In this document: piece by piece, positions 40,946 to 48,347 of the stretch
How positions within the stretch are numbered: position 1 is the stretch's first letter
Layout of the letters: each line of letters starts with the position of its first letter
Assembly (NCBI GenBank): GCA_903870815.1
Contig: CAIQEI010000093.1
Span: 1 to 49,999, forward strand
DNA: 49,999 nucleotides
Reading direction: 5' to 3'
Source of the DNA: an uncultured Verrucomicrobia subdivision 3 bacterium
Lineage (GTDB): Bacteria > Verrucomicrobiota > Verrucomicrobiia > Limisphaerales > UBA11358
Notes under the pieces: model-generated
What the model was told of the DNA's origin: nothing
The model's input: only the letters and a program-made list of their open reading frames with translations
The model's database searches: none
Translations under genes and position numbers: made by a program

Positions 40946-42010
40946 TTACTTCATCTGCGCCAGGATTTGATCCGTGATGGCTTTCACCGCCGCTTCGGCT
41001 TCAGGGTCGAGACCGATGGTGGGTTCGCCGCTAGCCGGAGCCTGACTGGTCGCACCCGGGCGCCATTCGCCGCTGTCGCAGAGTTCGCATTCTTTCATGC
41101 CGTAGCGCGGGTCCACAAAACCGAGGCTCTGCTTGATATTGAGCAATTCCTTCATCTGCGGACCGGTGAAGGTGTTGATCGGCCGGCCGAGCTGCCCGGC
41201 CACCACAATGGTGCGGCAGTAGGCCTCGATGATCTCCATGCGCCAATAGGCTTCCTCGATGTTGTTGTGGCTCCAGGTCACGACTCCGTGGTTGGACATG
41301 AGGATGGTGTTGTACTGGTCGGTGAGCTCAGCGACGAGCTTGCCCATGTCCGGCGAGCCGGGCGTGCGGTACGGGGCGATGCCAACGGAACAAAAGACCT
41401 CGTACTCCGGCAACATGCAGGTGGGCGGGGCGATGTTGGCCACCGCGAACGCCGTGGCGTAGGGCGGATGGCAATGGCAGGTGGCGACGGCGGTGGGCTG
41501 GCGCTTCATCATCTGCAGGTGCATCAAAATTTCGCTGGTGCGCTTCTTGGTGCCGAGGATCTGGTTGCCCTCGAAATCCACGAGGCACATATCGGACGGT
41601 TTGAGCGAACCCTTACTCACGAGCGTCGGGGTGCAGATGGCGATGTCCTCGCCGACGCGGACGGCCATGTTGCCACCGTTGCCATCCACATAAGCGCGCT
41701 TCCAGAGGCGGTGGCCCATCTCGCAGATCTGCTCCTTCAAATTGTGCGCGTAAGGGGAATTGAAAAAAGCCTCCAATTCGGCCTTGGGCGACTTGGAATT
41801 GAGCTTCTTCGCGGGCGGAGCGAGCGGGTCGCCACTTACCTTGGCGGCGGTGACCGCATACGCGGCAGCGACCACTTTGGCGCCGCTTTTTTCCAGGTCC
41901 TGCAACAGCTCGCGCGCGGAGGGCGTGAGAATGGCGTCCGCGGGAATGCTGACGCCCTGACCGGTGCGGACCATTTCTTGAATATCGCGAACGCTGATGA
42001 CTTGGCTCAT
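40946..42010 (-). CDS. BMC-associated class II aldolase (fuculose/rhamnulose-1-phosphate aldolase-like)
   Basis: 354 residues. Zinc-dependent aldolase core at about 90-295: GNGGNMAVR (110-118), Glu160, CHCHPPYA with His179 and His181, and NHG with His241. An N-terminal ~60-residue extension (ISVRDIQEMVRTGQGVSIPADAILTPSARELLQDLE) is typical of microcompartment aldolases. The C-terminal ~25 residues (LDPEAEAAVKAITDQILAQMK) form an amphipathic helix after a Gly/Ala/Pro linker, a likely encapsulation peptide. A Cys pair CELC lies at 308-311. Expected products are lactaldehyde and DHAP. It is the last gene of the leftward BMC operon. Confidence 0.9.
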   Translation of the reverse strand: MSQVISVRDIQEMVRTGQGVSIPADAILTPSARELLQDLEKSGAKVVAAAYAVTAAKVSGDPLAPPAKKLNSKSPKAELEAFFNSPYAHNLKEQICEMGHRLWKRAYVDGNGGNMAVRVGEDIAICTPTLVSKGSLKPSDMCLVDFEGNQILGTKKRTSEILMHLQMMKRQPTAVATCHCHPPYATAFAVANIAPPTCMLPEYEVFCSVGIAPYRTPGSPDMGKLVAELTDQYNTILMSNHGVVTWSHNNIEEAYWRMEIIEAYCRTIVVAGQLGRPINTFTGPQMKELLNIKQSLGFVDPRYGMKECELCDSGEWRPGATSQAPASGEPTIGLDPEAEAAVKAITDQILAQMK

Positions 42011-42022
42011 ATAAAAATTGGC

Positions 42023-42328
42023 TTAGCCCTTCCACGGGCTGTAAAACATTTCATCCACCAACGCGCAATTGATCGCGTCAATCGGCGGCGACACCTCGAA
42101 CGGCTGGGCGGCTTCCGCGCCTTCCTCGTAACCAATCACATCGCCCACACCGCCACCGATGTCGTCATACACGACCAGACTCGGGTCGGTGCCCATGCCT
42201 GGCTTGGCGTTAATGCCTTTGGCAAACTGTTCGCGGTTGAACGGGCTGACCACCAAAAAACGCCCGCCTTTCAGCAAGTCCACTGCCTTGCTCAACGTTA
42301 CGCGACCAATGACCGTTCCTAGTTTCAA
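42023..42328 (-). CDS. BMC-P (EutN/CcmL) shell vertex protein, copy 1
   Basis: 101 residues. EutN/CcmL family pentamer that caps the vertices of the shell. Begins MKLGTVIGRVTLSKAVDLLKGGRFLVVSP, with the start ...G.V.G.V..... and a body (LVVYDDIGGGVGDVIGYEEG) matching the family core V-x-x-D-x-x-G-A-G-x-G-D-x-V. Gly-rich where others have D-x-x-G-A-G. The start overlaps the stop of the upstream BMC-P gene (ATGA). Confidence 0.92.
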   Translation of the reverse strand: MKLGTVIGRVTLSKAVDLLKGGRFLVVSPFNREQFAKGINAKPGMGTDPSLVVYDDIGGGVGDVIGYEEGAEAAQPFEVSPPIDAINCALVDEMFYSPWKG

Positions 42329-42603
42329 ATTCTCACTCCCGGTTCATGTTCATCCACGATCCCGGTAACGAGCCAGCGAACGGGACTTTTGTCCACGCCC
42401 ACCGCTTTGCGCGCAGCCTTGCCGTCCGACGAAATCACCACCTGCTGGTGCATCCCGGCGCCGAGCGAATCAATCGCGATGACCGGTGCGCCTTCCACCT
42501 GACCTTGGCTGCCAATCGGCTGGCAGATCACCAGCCGCCACGATTCAAAGCTGGGATGCTTCCGGGTCGCAACCAGGTTGCCTTCGACACGGGCCAGGAC
42601 CAT
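42325..42603 (-). CDS. BMC-P (EutN/CcmL) shell vertex protein, copy 2
   Basis: 92 residues. MVLARVEGNLVATRKHPSFESWRLVICQPI followed by VIAIDSLGAGMHQQVVISSDGKAAR and VDKSPVRWLVTGIVD is the canonical EutN/CcmL pentamer sequence. It lies directly after the aldehyde dehydrogenase gene (stop at 42604), with no gap. Three different BMC-P copies in one locus match PVM-type BMCs, where each may occupy different vertices. Confidence 0.95.
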   Translation of the reverse strand: MVLARVEGNLVATRKHPSFESWRLVICQPIGSQGQVEGAPVIAIDSLGAGMHQQVVISSDGKAARKAVGVDKSPVRWLVTGIVDEHEPGVRI

Positions 42604-44112
42604 TTAGTAAATCCTCAAGTTGTCCACCATCACGCAGCGGCGGACGCGCGTGAAAGTGCGCGGATTCGTGATGCCTTCGCCAGTCGGCGTGGCGATGCTG
42701 AAACTCAGATAGCCTTCGCCCCCGAGGCCGAGGCCGGCGGGGGAGGGGCCGTTTTTGACGAACAACGTCGTGTCCAGCGCGCGCGCCATGGCCGTGATGT
42801 TCTCCACATCGTGCGAATGGATGACCGCGGTGTGCTTGTAGTTATGCTCCGATTTCAGCGATTGGGCGATGCCCTCCTCGACGCTTTTCACGCGCACAAT
42901 GGGCAGCATCGGCATCATCTGCTCCTCCTCGACGAAGGGGTGGCTCGCATCGGTTTCGGCAAACAAGAGCTGCGTGCCCGACGGCAAATTCATGCCGGCG
43001 GCCTGCGCGAGCACGGACGGATCCTTGCCGATGTAATCCTTGTTCACGCTGGCGTGGGCGCAACCGCCGCCCTGGCCTTCCTTGAAGGTAAACGCCGCCT
43101 GCGTGAGTTTCTCCAATTGCGACGAGTTCAGTTTGACGCCGCCGTTTTCGGAGAGCTTCTGCATCAGCTTGTCCGCGACCTGGTCGAGGACAAAAACCTG
43201 TTTCTCGCCAATACACAAAAGATTGTTGTCAAACGCCGCGCCGGAAATGATGGCCTTGGCCGCGCGGGTCAGGCAGCAGGTATCGTCCACAAAGACGGGC
43301 GGATTGCCGGGGCCGGCGCAGATGGCGCGTTTACCGGTGAGCATCGCCGCCTTCACGACCATGGGTCCGCCGGTGACGAGCAGCAAGCGGGTATTCTCGT
43401 GCTTGCACAGGGCGTTGAAGGAGTCCAGCGACGGCTTCTCAATGATGCACGCGATGTTCTCGATGCCAGTCTCGCGATAGATCGCCTCGTTGTAGGCGCG
43501 CACGGCCACAGCGGCGCAGCGGGCGGCGTTCGGATGAGCATTGAAGACGACGGCGTTGCCGGCGGAACAAATATTGACGATGTTGCCGCTCAACGTGGGA
43601 ATGGAATGCGTGCTGGGGGTGATCGCACCGACGACACCGAAGGGCGTGTATTCCTCCAGCGTGATGCCGTGATCGCCGCTGCGCGCGTCGGGCCGGAGCC
43701 AGTCCACGCCGGGCACGAGCTTGATAATCTGGAGCTTGGCGATCTTGTGATCGAGGCGGCCGATCTTGGTCTCATCGAGTTCGAGCTTACCCCAAACCTC
43801 GGCATTTTTCTCGGCGAGCGTCTTGATGATCACCTCGATTTTGCGCCGGGTCTCGACGCCTTTCTGCTTCAGCTGCAGATAGGATTCCTGAGCCGCGACA
43901 CAGGCTTCCTCCGCCGTCGCGAAGACGCCGAACTTGCCGCGCAAGGGGACATTCGCCGCCGACGCCGAGGGGGTGCCGCAGCCGCAGTTCGCCGAGGGGG
44001 CGGGCGCGGGCGCCGAGGCAGAGGGTTTGGCGGTGGAGGTGGTTGAGCCGCCCAAACGGCCCAAGACTTCGGCCACCACGTCACGGATCAAAGTTTCATT
44101 GACGGTACTCAT
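42604..44112 (-). CDS. pduP: CoA-acylating aldehyde dehydrogenase, PduP-like, with encapsulation peptide
   Basis: 502 residues. Residues 1-20 (MSTVNETLIRDVVAEVLGRL) are an amphipathic helix, the usual N-terminal encapsulation peptide, followed by an Ala/Pro/Ser linker (~22-55) with CGCG. The core has catalytic Cys300 (AFDNNLLCIGEK), PFGVVGAITPSTHS and AGPGNPPVFVDDT. It turns lactaldehyde (or propionaldehyde) plus CoA and NAD+ into the acyl-CoA inside the compartment. The PduL and acetate kinase of the same operon would then convert this to acid plus ATP. Confidence 0.95.
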   Translation of the reverse strand: MSTVNETLIRDVVAEVLGRLGGSTTSTAKPSASAPAPAPSANCGCGTPSASAANVPLRGKFGVFATAEEACVAAQESYLQLKQKGVETRRKIEVIIKTLAEKNAEVWGKLELDETKIGRLDHKIAKLQIIKLVPGVDWLRPDARSGDHGITLEEYTPFGVVGAITPSTHSIPTLSGNIVNICSAGNAVVFNAHPNAARCAAVAVRAYNEAIYRETGIENIACIIEKPSLDSFNALCKHENTRLLLVTGGPMVVKAAMLTGKRAICAGPGNPPVFVDDTCCLTRAAKAIISGAAFDNNLLCIGEKQVFVLDQVADKLMQKLSENGGVKLNSSQLEKLTQAAFTFKEGQGGGCAHASVNKDYIGKDPSVLAQAAGMNLPSGTQLLFAETDASHPFVEEEQMMPMLPIVRVKSVEEGIAQSLKSEHNYKHTAVIHSHDVENITAMARALDTTLFVKNGPSPAGLGLGGEGYLSFSIATPTGEGITNPRTFTRVRRCVMVDNLRIY

Positions 44113-44119
44113 AATTCAA

Positions 44120-44434
44120 TCACCGCACTTTCGCGCTGAAAATTTCCTTACCAAACACATCCACGCTGTCCACCAGACCAATGATGACGGCGTCCACCGG
44201 GGCTTCCTTCATGCCCGGCGCGAGGCGCGCGGAACTGCCCTGGCAGAAAAGCACCAACTCACCCTCGCCGGCACCGAGGCAATCCACGGCCACAATCGTG
44301 TTCGCCCCGGGACGGAACTTGGTCGGGTCCTTCTCGTCCACGAGCTGCGGGCGGAGCAACAGGAGTTTCCGGCCCGACATGTTCGGGTCTTTCTTGGTGG
44401 CAACCACCTGGCCTTCGACTCGGGCGAGGAACAT
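44120..44434 (-). CDS. BMC-P (EutN/CcmL) shell vertex protein, copy 3
   Basis: 104 residues. MFLARVEGQVVATKKDPNMSGRKLLLLRPQ, then IVAVDCLGAGEGELVLFCQGSSAR and VDAVIIGLVD fit the EutN/CcmL pentamer. The D-x-L-G-A-G-E-G-E motif is intact. It differs clearly from the other two copies, so all three are old paralogues. It lies 7 bp upstream of the PduP-like gene. The leader before its start has AACCCTTTAACGAATCACGAATTT. Confidence 0.95.
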   Translation of the reverse strand: MFLARVEGQVVATKKDPNMSGRKLLLLRPQLVDEKDPTKFRPGANTIVAVDCLGAGEGELVLFCQGSSARLAPGMKEAPVDAVIIGLVDSVDVFGKEIFSAKVR

Positions 44435-44522
44435 AAATTCGTGATTCGTTAAAGGGTTAAATGGTCAAATCGGTTCGGCCCATCCGGCGCAAAGAGGATT
44501 CAACGCTGCAACCATTCAACGA

Positions 44523-44804
44523 TTACTTTTTCTTGGGCAACACCGCTTCGACATCGCCGTGCGGGCGGGCGATGACGTGGACGCTGACGAGCTCGCCCTT
44601 GATGGCCTTGATGGCTTGGGCGCCGGCGTCGGTCGCGGCCTTGACGGCGGCGACATCGCCGACGACACACGCGGTGCAGAGGGCGTTGCCGACCTGGGTC
44701 ACGGGGCCGACGAGTTCGACGTTGGCGGCCTTGAGCATGGCGTCCGTGCCCTCGACGAGGGCGACGAGTCCGCGGGTTTCGATCATTCCAATGGCTTGTG
44801 GCAT
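44523..44804 (-). CDS. BMC-H shell protein, copy 1
   Basis: 93 residues. Hexameric shell facet protein. MPQAIGMIETRGLVALVEGTDAMLKAANVELVG opens the single BMC domain; [36 protein letters not shown] closes it, with the usual K-A and R-P-H. I start it at ATG 44804 (a longer open frame upstream is not conserved). The leader ACCATCAACTAAATAAAACT before the ATG lacks a Shine-Dalgarno. It follows acetate kinase at a 38-bp gap. Confidence 0.97.
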   Translation of the reverse strand: MPQAIGMIETRGLVALVEGTDAMLKAANVELVGPVTQVGNALCTACVVGDVAAVKAATDAGAQAIKAIKGELVSVHVIARPHGDVEAVLPKKK

Positions 44805-44842
44805 AGTTTTATTTAGTTGATGGTTGAGAGATGTGGTTAAAG

Positions 44843-46033
44843 TCAGGGCTGGTTGGTTTCCAAAAGGCGTTTGGTTTCGCGGGCCACGACGAGCTCCTCG
44901 TTCGTGGGAATCACAAAAATCTTCACGGCCGAATCCGCCGCGCTGATGACGGCCTCGGTCGCGCGGGTGGCGCTGTTTTTGGCGGCGTCCAGCTTGATGC
45001 CGAGATTTTCCAAATTGGCGCATATGGCGGCGCGCATTTCCGCGCGGTTTTCGCCGGTGCCGGCGGTGAACACGATTGCGTCCGCGCCGTTCAACTGCAA
45101 AAAGTAGCTGCCGACCCAATGCCGCGCGCTGGCGACGAAAACGTCCAGGGCGAGCTTCGCGTTCGCGTTGCCTTTGGCCGCGGCATCGGCAATGTCACGC
45201 ACGTCGTTGGAAACGCCGCTGATGCCGAGGAGTCCGGATTGCTTGGTGAGCTGCTTTTGCGCCTCGTCAACGCTGAGGCCGAGCGTTTTCACGGCGTAGG
45301 GCAGCGCCTCGGAATCGAGATCGCCAACGCGATTGTTGTGCGGCAAACCGGATTGCGGGCTCATGCCCATGCTGGTGCCGATGGACGCGCCGTTCAAAAT
45401 GCCGGTCACACTGGAACTGCCGCCGAGATGGCAGGAAATCACGCGCAGCGGCGCGCCGGAAATTTTCGAGGCACCGTGATGAACGTAAAGCTGCCGGGCG
45501 CTTTCGGCGACATCGGGCCGGTGGAGCAATTCCGCCGAGCGTTCGGCGATGAACTTGTGGCTCGCGCCGTGGAAGCCCCAGCGGCGCACGCCGATTTGCA
45601 ACCACGAATCCGGCACAGCGTAGCGCTGCGACGCCTCCGGCGCGAACTGGTGGAACGCGGTTTCAAACAATCCGATGAGCGGAACCTTGGGCATCCGCTG
45701 CGCGAACAGCTTAATGCCGGTGATGTACGGAGGATTGTGCGCGGGCGCGAGGCCGTTGTAATCGGTCATCGCCTGCAACACGAGCTCATCTAGCCGGACG
45801 CAGCCGGTGATGTTTTTGGCGATGATGGTCTTGAAACCAACGGCGTTCAAATCGCTTTCGCCGGCAATGGCGCCGGCTTTTTTCAGTTCGGCAAGGCAGT
45901 CCTCGATCGCCTTGGGATAATCGGTGACACGCTCAAAACCGCCCTTATGCAAAAGGCGTTCACCGCCGTTCGAGAAATCGAACAGCCGCCACTTGAGCGA
46001 GGTCGAGCCGATGTTGGCGACGAGAATCTTCAT
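44843..46033 (-). CDS. ackA: Acetate/propionate kinase-type enzyme within the BMC operon
   Basis: 396 residues from ATG 46033. ASKHA kinase with VANIGSTSLKWRLFDF (the phosphate-1 motif, N-x-G-S-x-S-x-K), the HHGASKISGAPLRVISCHLGGSSSVTGI block and FTAGTGENRAEMRAAI. It makes ATP from the acyl-phosphate produced by PduL, giving lactate or acetate. It is embedded between two BMC-H genes, an uncommon spot for a kinase. N-terminal residues differ from housekeeping AckA, as in other PVM loci. The 78 bp upstream hold an inverted repeat. Confidence 0.93.
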   Translation of the reverse strand: MKILVANIGSTSLKWRLFDFSNGGERLLHKGGFERVTDYPKAIEDCLAELKKAGAIAGESDLNAVGFKTIIAKNITGCVRLDELVLQAMTDYNGLAPAHNPPYITGIKLFAQRMPKVPLIGLFETAFHQFAPEASQRYAVPDSWLQIGVRRWGFHGASHKFIAERSAELLHRPDVAESARQLYVHHGASKISGAPLRVISCHLGGSSSVTGILNGASIGTSMGMSPQSGLPHNNRVGDLDSEALPYAVKTLGLSVDEAQKQLTKQSGLLGISGVSNDVRDIADAAAKGNANAKLALDVFVASARHWVGSYFLQLNGADAIVFTAGTGENRAEMRAAICANLENLGIKLDAAKNSATRATEAVISAADSAVKIFVIPTNEELVVARETKRLLETNQP

Positions 46034-46111
46034 TAAATGCGGATTTCGGGATGCAGAGTGCGGAATTTTCGGCGCGCGGTTATCCCGCACTCCGAATTCC
46101 GCGTTCCGCAC
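46034..46111. repeat. GTGCGGAATT/AATTCCGC repeat between BMC genes
   Basis: The segment contains GCAGAGTGCGGAATTTTCGG and, reversed, CCCGCACTCCGAATTCCGCG, and ends TTCCGCAC just before the TAA of the upstream BMC-H gene. It is a repeat-rich spacer that can fold on itself. No gene is visible. Confidence 0.65.
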
Positions 46112-46390
46112 TTATTCCAGCCATTTTCCCAGGCCGCTCAATCCGTCGTGCGGACGCGGAATCACCTGGACGCTGATAACGGCGCCAACCTGGGCGGCGG
46201 CAGCAGCGCCGGCATCGGTACCGGCCTTGACGGCGGCGACGTCGCCCCGGAAAAACACGGTCACGTAGCCACTGCCGACTTTTTCCCAGCCGGTGATGTG
46301 GACGTTCGCGGATTTGAGCGCGGCGTCGGCGGATTCCACGGCGGCGCAGAATCCCTTGCATTCGATCATTCCAACAGCTTGTTTTGACAT
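46112..46390 (-). CDS. BMC-H shell protein, copy 2
   Basis: 92 residues. [61 protein letters not shown]... is a single BMC domain, but with a longer beta-turn and a different pore segment (VGSGYVT), and an Asn-to-His/Ile change near 30 relative to copies 1 and 3. It is the most diverged of the three. The C-terminal [10 protein letters not shown] is unlike the K-rich tails of the others. The leader is ACCTTTAACTTTTAACCAAAT, without a Shine-Dalgarno. Confidence 0.96.
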   Translation of the reverse strand: MSKQAVGMIECKGFCAAVESADAALKSANVHITGWEKVGSGYVTVFFRGDVAAVKAGTDAGAAAAAQVGAVISVQVIPRPHDGLSGLGKWLE

Positions 46391-46423
46391 ATTTGGTTAA
46401 AAGTTAAAGGTGGTGGTTAATGA

Positions 46424-46714
46424 TTATTTCTTGGCGGCGGCACCGTTGCCGAGGAACGCGGCGAGCAGTTCTTCGTGCGGGCGGGCGATGATGTGCGAAC
46501 TGACGAGTTCGCCGACCTTGGCGGCGGCCTTCGCGCCAGCGTCCACGGCGGCCTTGATGCTGCCGACGTCGCCCTGGGCGATGACGGTGATCAGTCCGCC
46601 GCCGATGGCGATGGTTTTGACCAACGTGACGTTGGCCGCCTTCACCATGGCGTCGCTGGCTTCCACGCTGCCGACGTAGCCCTTGGTTTCAATCATTCCT
46701 ATTGCTTCGTTCAT
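46424..46714 (-). CDS. BMC-H shell protein, copy 3
   Basis: 96 residues. MNEAIGMIETKGYVGSVEASDAMVKAANVTLVKTIAIGGGLITVIAQGDVGSIKAAVDAGAKAAAKVGELVSSHIIARPHEELLAAF is a textbook BMC-H, with the pore loop at IGGGL (38-42). The leader is TCAACCATCAACCAAAAATAAAATATG with no Shine-Dalgarno. The segment CTCTCAACCATCAAC is shared with the leader of BMC-H copy 1. Confidence 0.97.
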   Translation of the reverse strand: MNEAIGMIETKGYVGSVEASDAMVKAANVTLVKTIAIGGGLITVIAQGDVGSIKAAVDAGAKAAAKVGELVSSHIIARPHEELLAAFLGNGAAAKK

Positions 46715-46776
46715 ATTTTATTTTTGGTTGATGGTTGAGAGTTGTGAGTAAATTGATAATCCGGCATCAGCGCGAT

Positions 46777-47454
46777 TTATTTCACCAGTTCCACCGAGGT
46801 GTCCGGTTGCAAATTGCAAGCGTTACCCTCGTCGGTATCAATGTGAACTTCAAGCTTGAAACTCTTGTCGACGCGGCAAAGCATCTTTTCGAGGGAGATA
46901 GCGCAGTCGCCGCCAATCTTGAGCTTCATGAAATCACCGTGCTTCACGCCGTAAAATTCCGCGTCCGCCGGACTTAAATGCGCGTGGCGCAGGGCGCGGA
47001 TCACACCGTCGGACATTTCGAAAAACCCCGCCGGCCCCATCAGCATTGCGCCGGGCGTGCCTTTGACATCGCCGGACGCGCGCAACGGAATGTCGAAGCC
47101 AAGGGCGATGGAATCGGTGTAGGCCAGCTCGACCTGATTCAAATTCCGGCACGGGCCGAGAATCCGCAAATTGGAAATCACCCGGCTGCGCGGCCCGATG
47201 AGGGTGACCGTTTCCTTCGCGGCAAACTGGCCTTCCTGGTATAGCCACTTGTGAACGGTGAGCTTGTGCCCTTTGCCAAAAAGCGCCTCGACCGCTTCGG
47301 GCGTAAGGTGACAATGGCGCGCGCTGATATTGACTATGAGCGGGTTGAGTCCGCTGGCCGTGCGCGGCAGCGGCTTGCCAAGCTTGGCGTAAACCGCTTG
47401 TCGAACCAAGTGTTCGACTACGGCGCGATGTGGTGCAGGTGCTGCAACAGCCAT
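46777..47454 (-). CDS. pduL: Phosphate propanoyltransferase PduL (BMC phosphotransacylase)
   Basis: 225 residues. N-terminal amphipathic helix (HRAVVEHLVRQAVYAKLG, ~9-26) is the encapsulation peptide. Two zinc-site motifs follow: VNISARHCHLTPE with His47 and His49, and ALRHAHLSPADAEFYGV with His157 and His159; HIDTDEGNAC (His204) is at the C-terminus. It converts the acyl-CoA to acyl-phosphate and recycles CoA in the compartment. First gene of the leftward operon; its start is 86 bp from the divergent DeoR gene. Confidence 0.96.
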   Translation of the reverse strand: MAVAAPAPHRAVVEHLVRQAVYAKLGKPLPRTASGLNPLIVNISARHCHLTPEAVEALFGKGHKLTVHKWLYQEGQFAAKETVTLIGPRSRVISNLRILGPCRNLNQVELAYTDSIALGFDIPLRASGDVKGTPGAMLMGPAGFFEMSDGVIRALRHAHLSPADAEFYGVKHGDFMKLKIGGDCAISLEKMLCRVDKSFKLEVHIDTDEGNACNLQPDTSVELVK

Positions 47455-47502
47455 AAAGTTTGACTGACTTTGCCATTTTTATGAATTAAGTCAACATTTT
47501 TC

Positions 47503-47540
47503 TTGCAAATAATTCCAAATTGTTTCAAAGTATTGCAAAT
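47503..47540. promoter_or_regulatory. Four-fold TTNCAAA operator at exact 10-bp spacing
   Basis: TTGCAAA (47503), TTCCAAA (47513), TTTCAAA (47523) and TTGCAAA (47533), one per helical turn, all in the same orientation. The last ends directly before the regulator's ATG (47541). The array lies between the divergent BMC operons. DeoR-family proteins are known to bind repeated short direct motifs, so it is a strong candidate for the operator of the adjacent gene. Nearby promoter-like elements are TTGACT (47460-47465, plus strand) and its counterpart TTGACT on the minus strand (~47489-47494). Confidence 0.8.
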
Positions 47541-48341
47541 ATGACGGCGGAAGAGCGCAAACATCGCATTGAAGCCTATCTTCAACGCGTTGAATTTGCA
47601 TCGCTGGAAGAACTGTCCCAGCACGTGGAAGCGTCCGTTTCGACGGTCCGTCGCGATTTGACGGTGCTGGAAGCGGCGGGCAATTTAAGGCGCACCCATG
47701 GAGGAGCGCGGATTGCGACGCCGAAATCGGATGAATTTGCCTTCACGTCGCGCGATGAACACCAGTTTTCCGAAAAGGAAGCGATTGGCAAGGCGTGCGC
47801 GGACTTGATCGGCGCGAATCAGAGCGTGATTCTCGATGCCGGCACGACGGTATATCACGTCGCGCGGCATCTGGAGGAAAAAGCGCCGCAAATCGTTACG
47901 AATTCGCTGCCGGTGGCGAATCTGTTCGCCTCGGCGAACAAAGTCGAAGTGATTCTGGCGGGCGGCGTGATTTATCCTCGGCTCGGGGTGATGGTCGGGC
48001 CGATGACGGTCGAAGCGTTTTCCAAAATGCGCGCCGATGTCGCCATCATGAGCGCGGGCGGGATCACGCTCGACGGCGTCACGAATTCGCACGCGCTGCT
48101 GATTGACATCCAGCGGGCGATGCTGAAGGCGGCGCAAAAGATTATTTTGTGTCTCGACCATTCGAAGTTTGGCCGGCAGTCTGTTTCGCCGTTGTGCGGG
48201 CTGGACATGGTGGATGTGATTGTCACCGACAGCCAGGCGCCGGTGGAACTGGTCGCGGGCCTGCGGGAACGCGGAGTGGAAGTGGTGGTTGCGCCCGGAG
48301 AAGTCACCAACGGCGCGATGGCGCAGGAAAAATTTAACTAA
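47541..48341 (+). CDS. DeoR-family transcriptional regulator of the BMC locus
   Basis: 266 residues from ATG 47541. N-terminal HTH_DeoR at about 5-55 (EERKHRIEAYLQRVEFASLEELSQHVEASVSTVRRDLTVLEAAGNLRRTHGGA). The effector domain (DeoRC sugar-phosphate-binding type) has IVTNSLPVANLFA, LAGGVIYPRLGVMVGP and KIILCLDHSKFGR. It probably senses a sugar phosphate of the fucose/rhamnose route and represses both operons. TTG 47520 is in frame but would put two of the four proposed operator repeats inside the gene, so the ATG is favoured. It precedes pduS by 6 bp. Confidence 0.94.
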   Translation: MTAEERKHRIEAYLQRVEFASLEELSQHVEASVSTVRRDLTVLEAAGNLRRTHGGARIATPKSDEFAFTSRDEHQFSEKEAIGKACADLIGANQSVILDAGTTVYHVARHLEEKAPQIVTNSLPVANLFASANKVEVILAGGVIYPRLGVMVGPMTVEAFSKMRADVAIMSAGGITLDGVTNSHALLIDIQRAMLKAAQKIILCLDHSKFGRQSVSPLCGLDMVDVIVTDSQAPVELVAGLRERGVEVVVAPGEVTNGAMAQEKFN

Positions 48342-48347
48342 ACTAAC

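Noticed and set aside
42346-44046. 566-codon open frame on the plus strand across the PduP-like and BMC-P genes
   Set aside because: Antisense shadow; the product is low-complexity and His/Arg/Gly-rich, while the minus-strand genes match well-known families.
47520-47540. TTG start for the DeoR regulator
   Set aside because: It would place two operator repeats in the coding sequence and add non-conserved residues; the ATG at 47541 gives the usual N-terminus.
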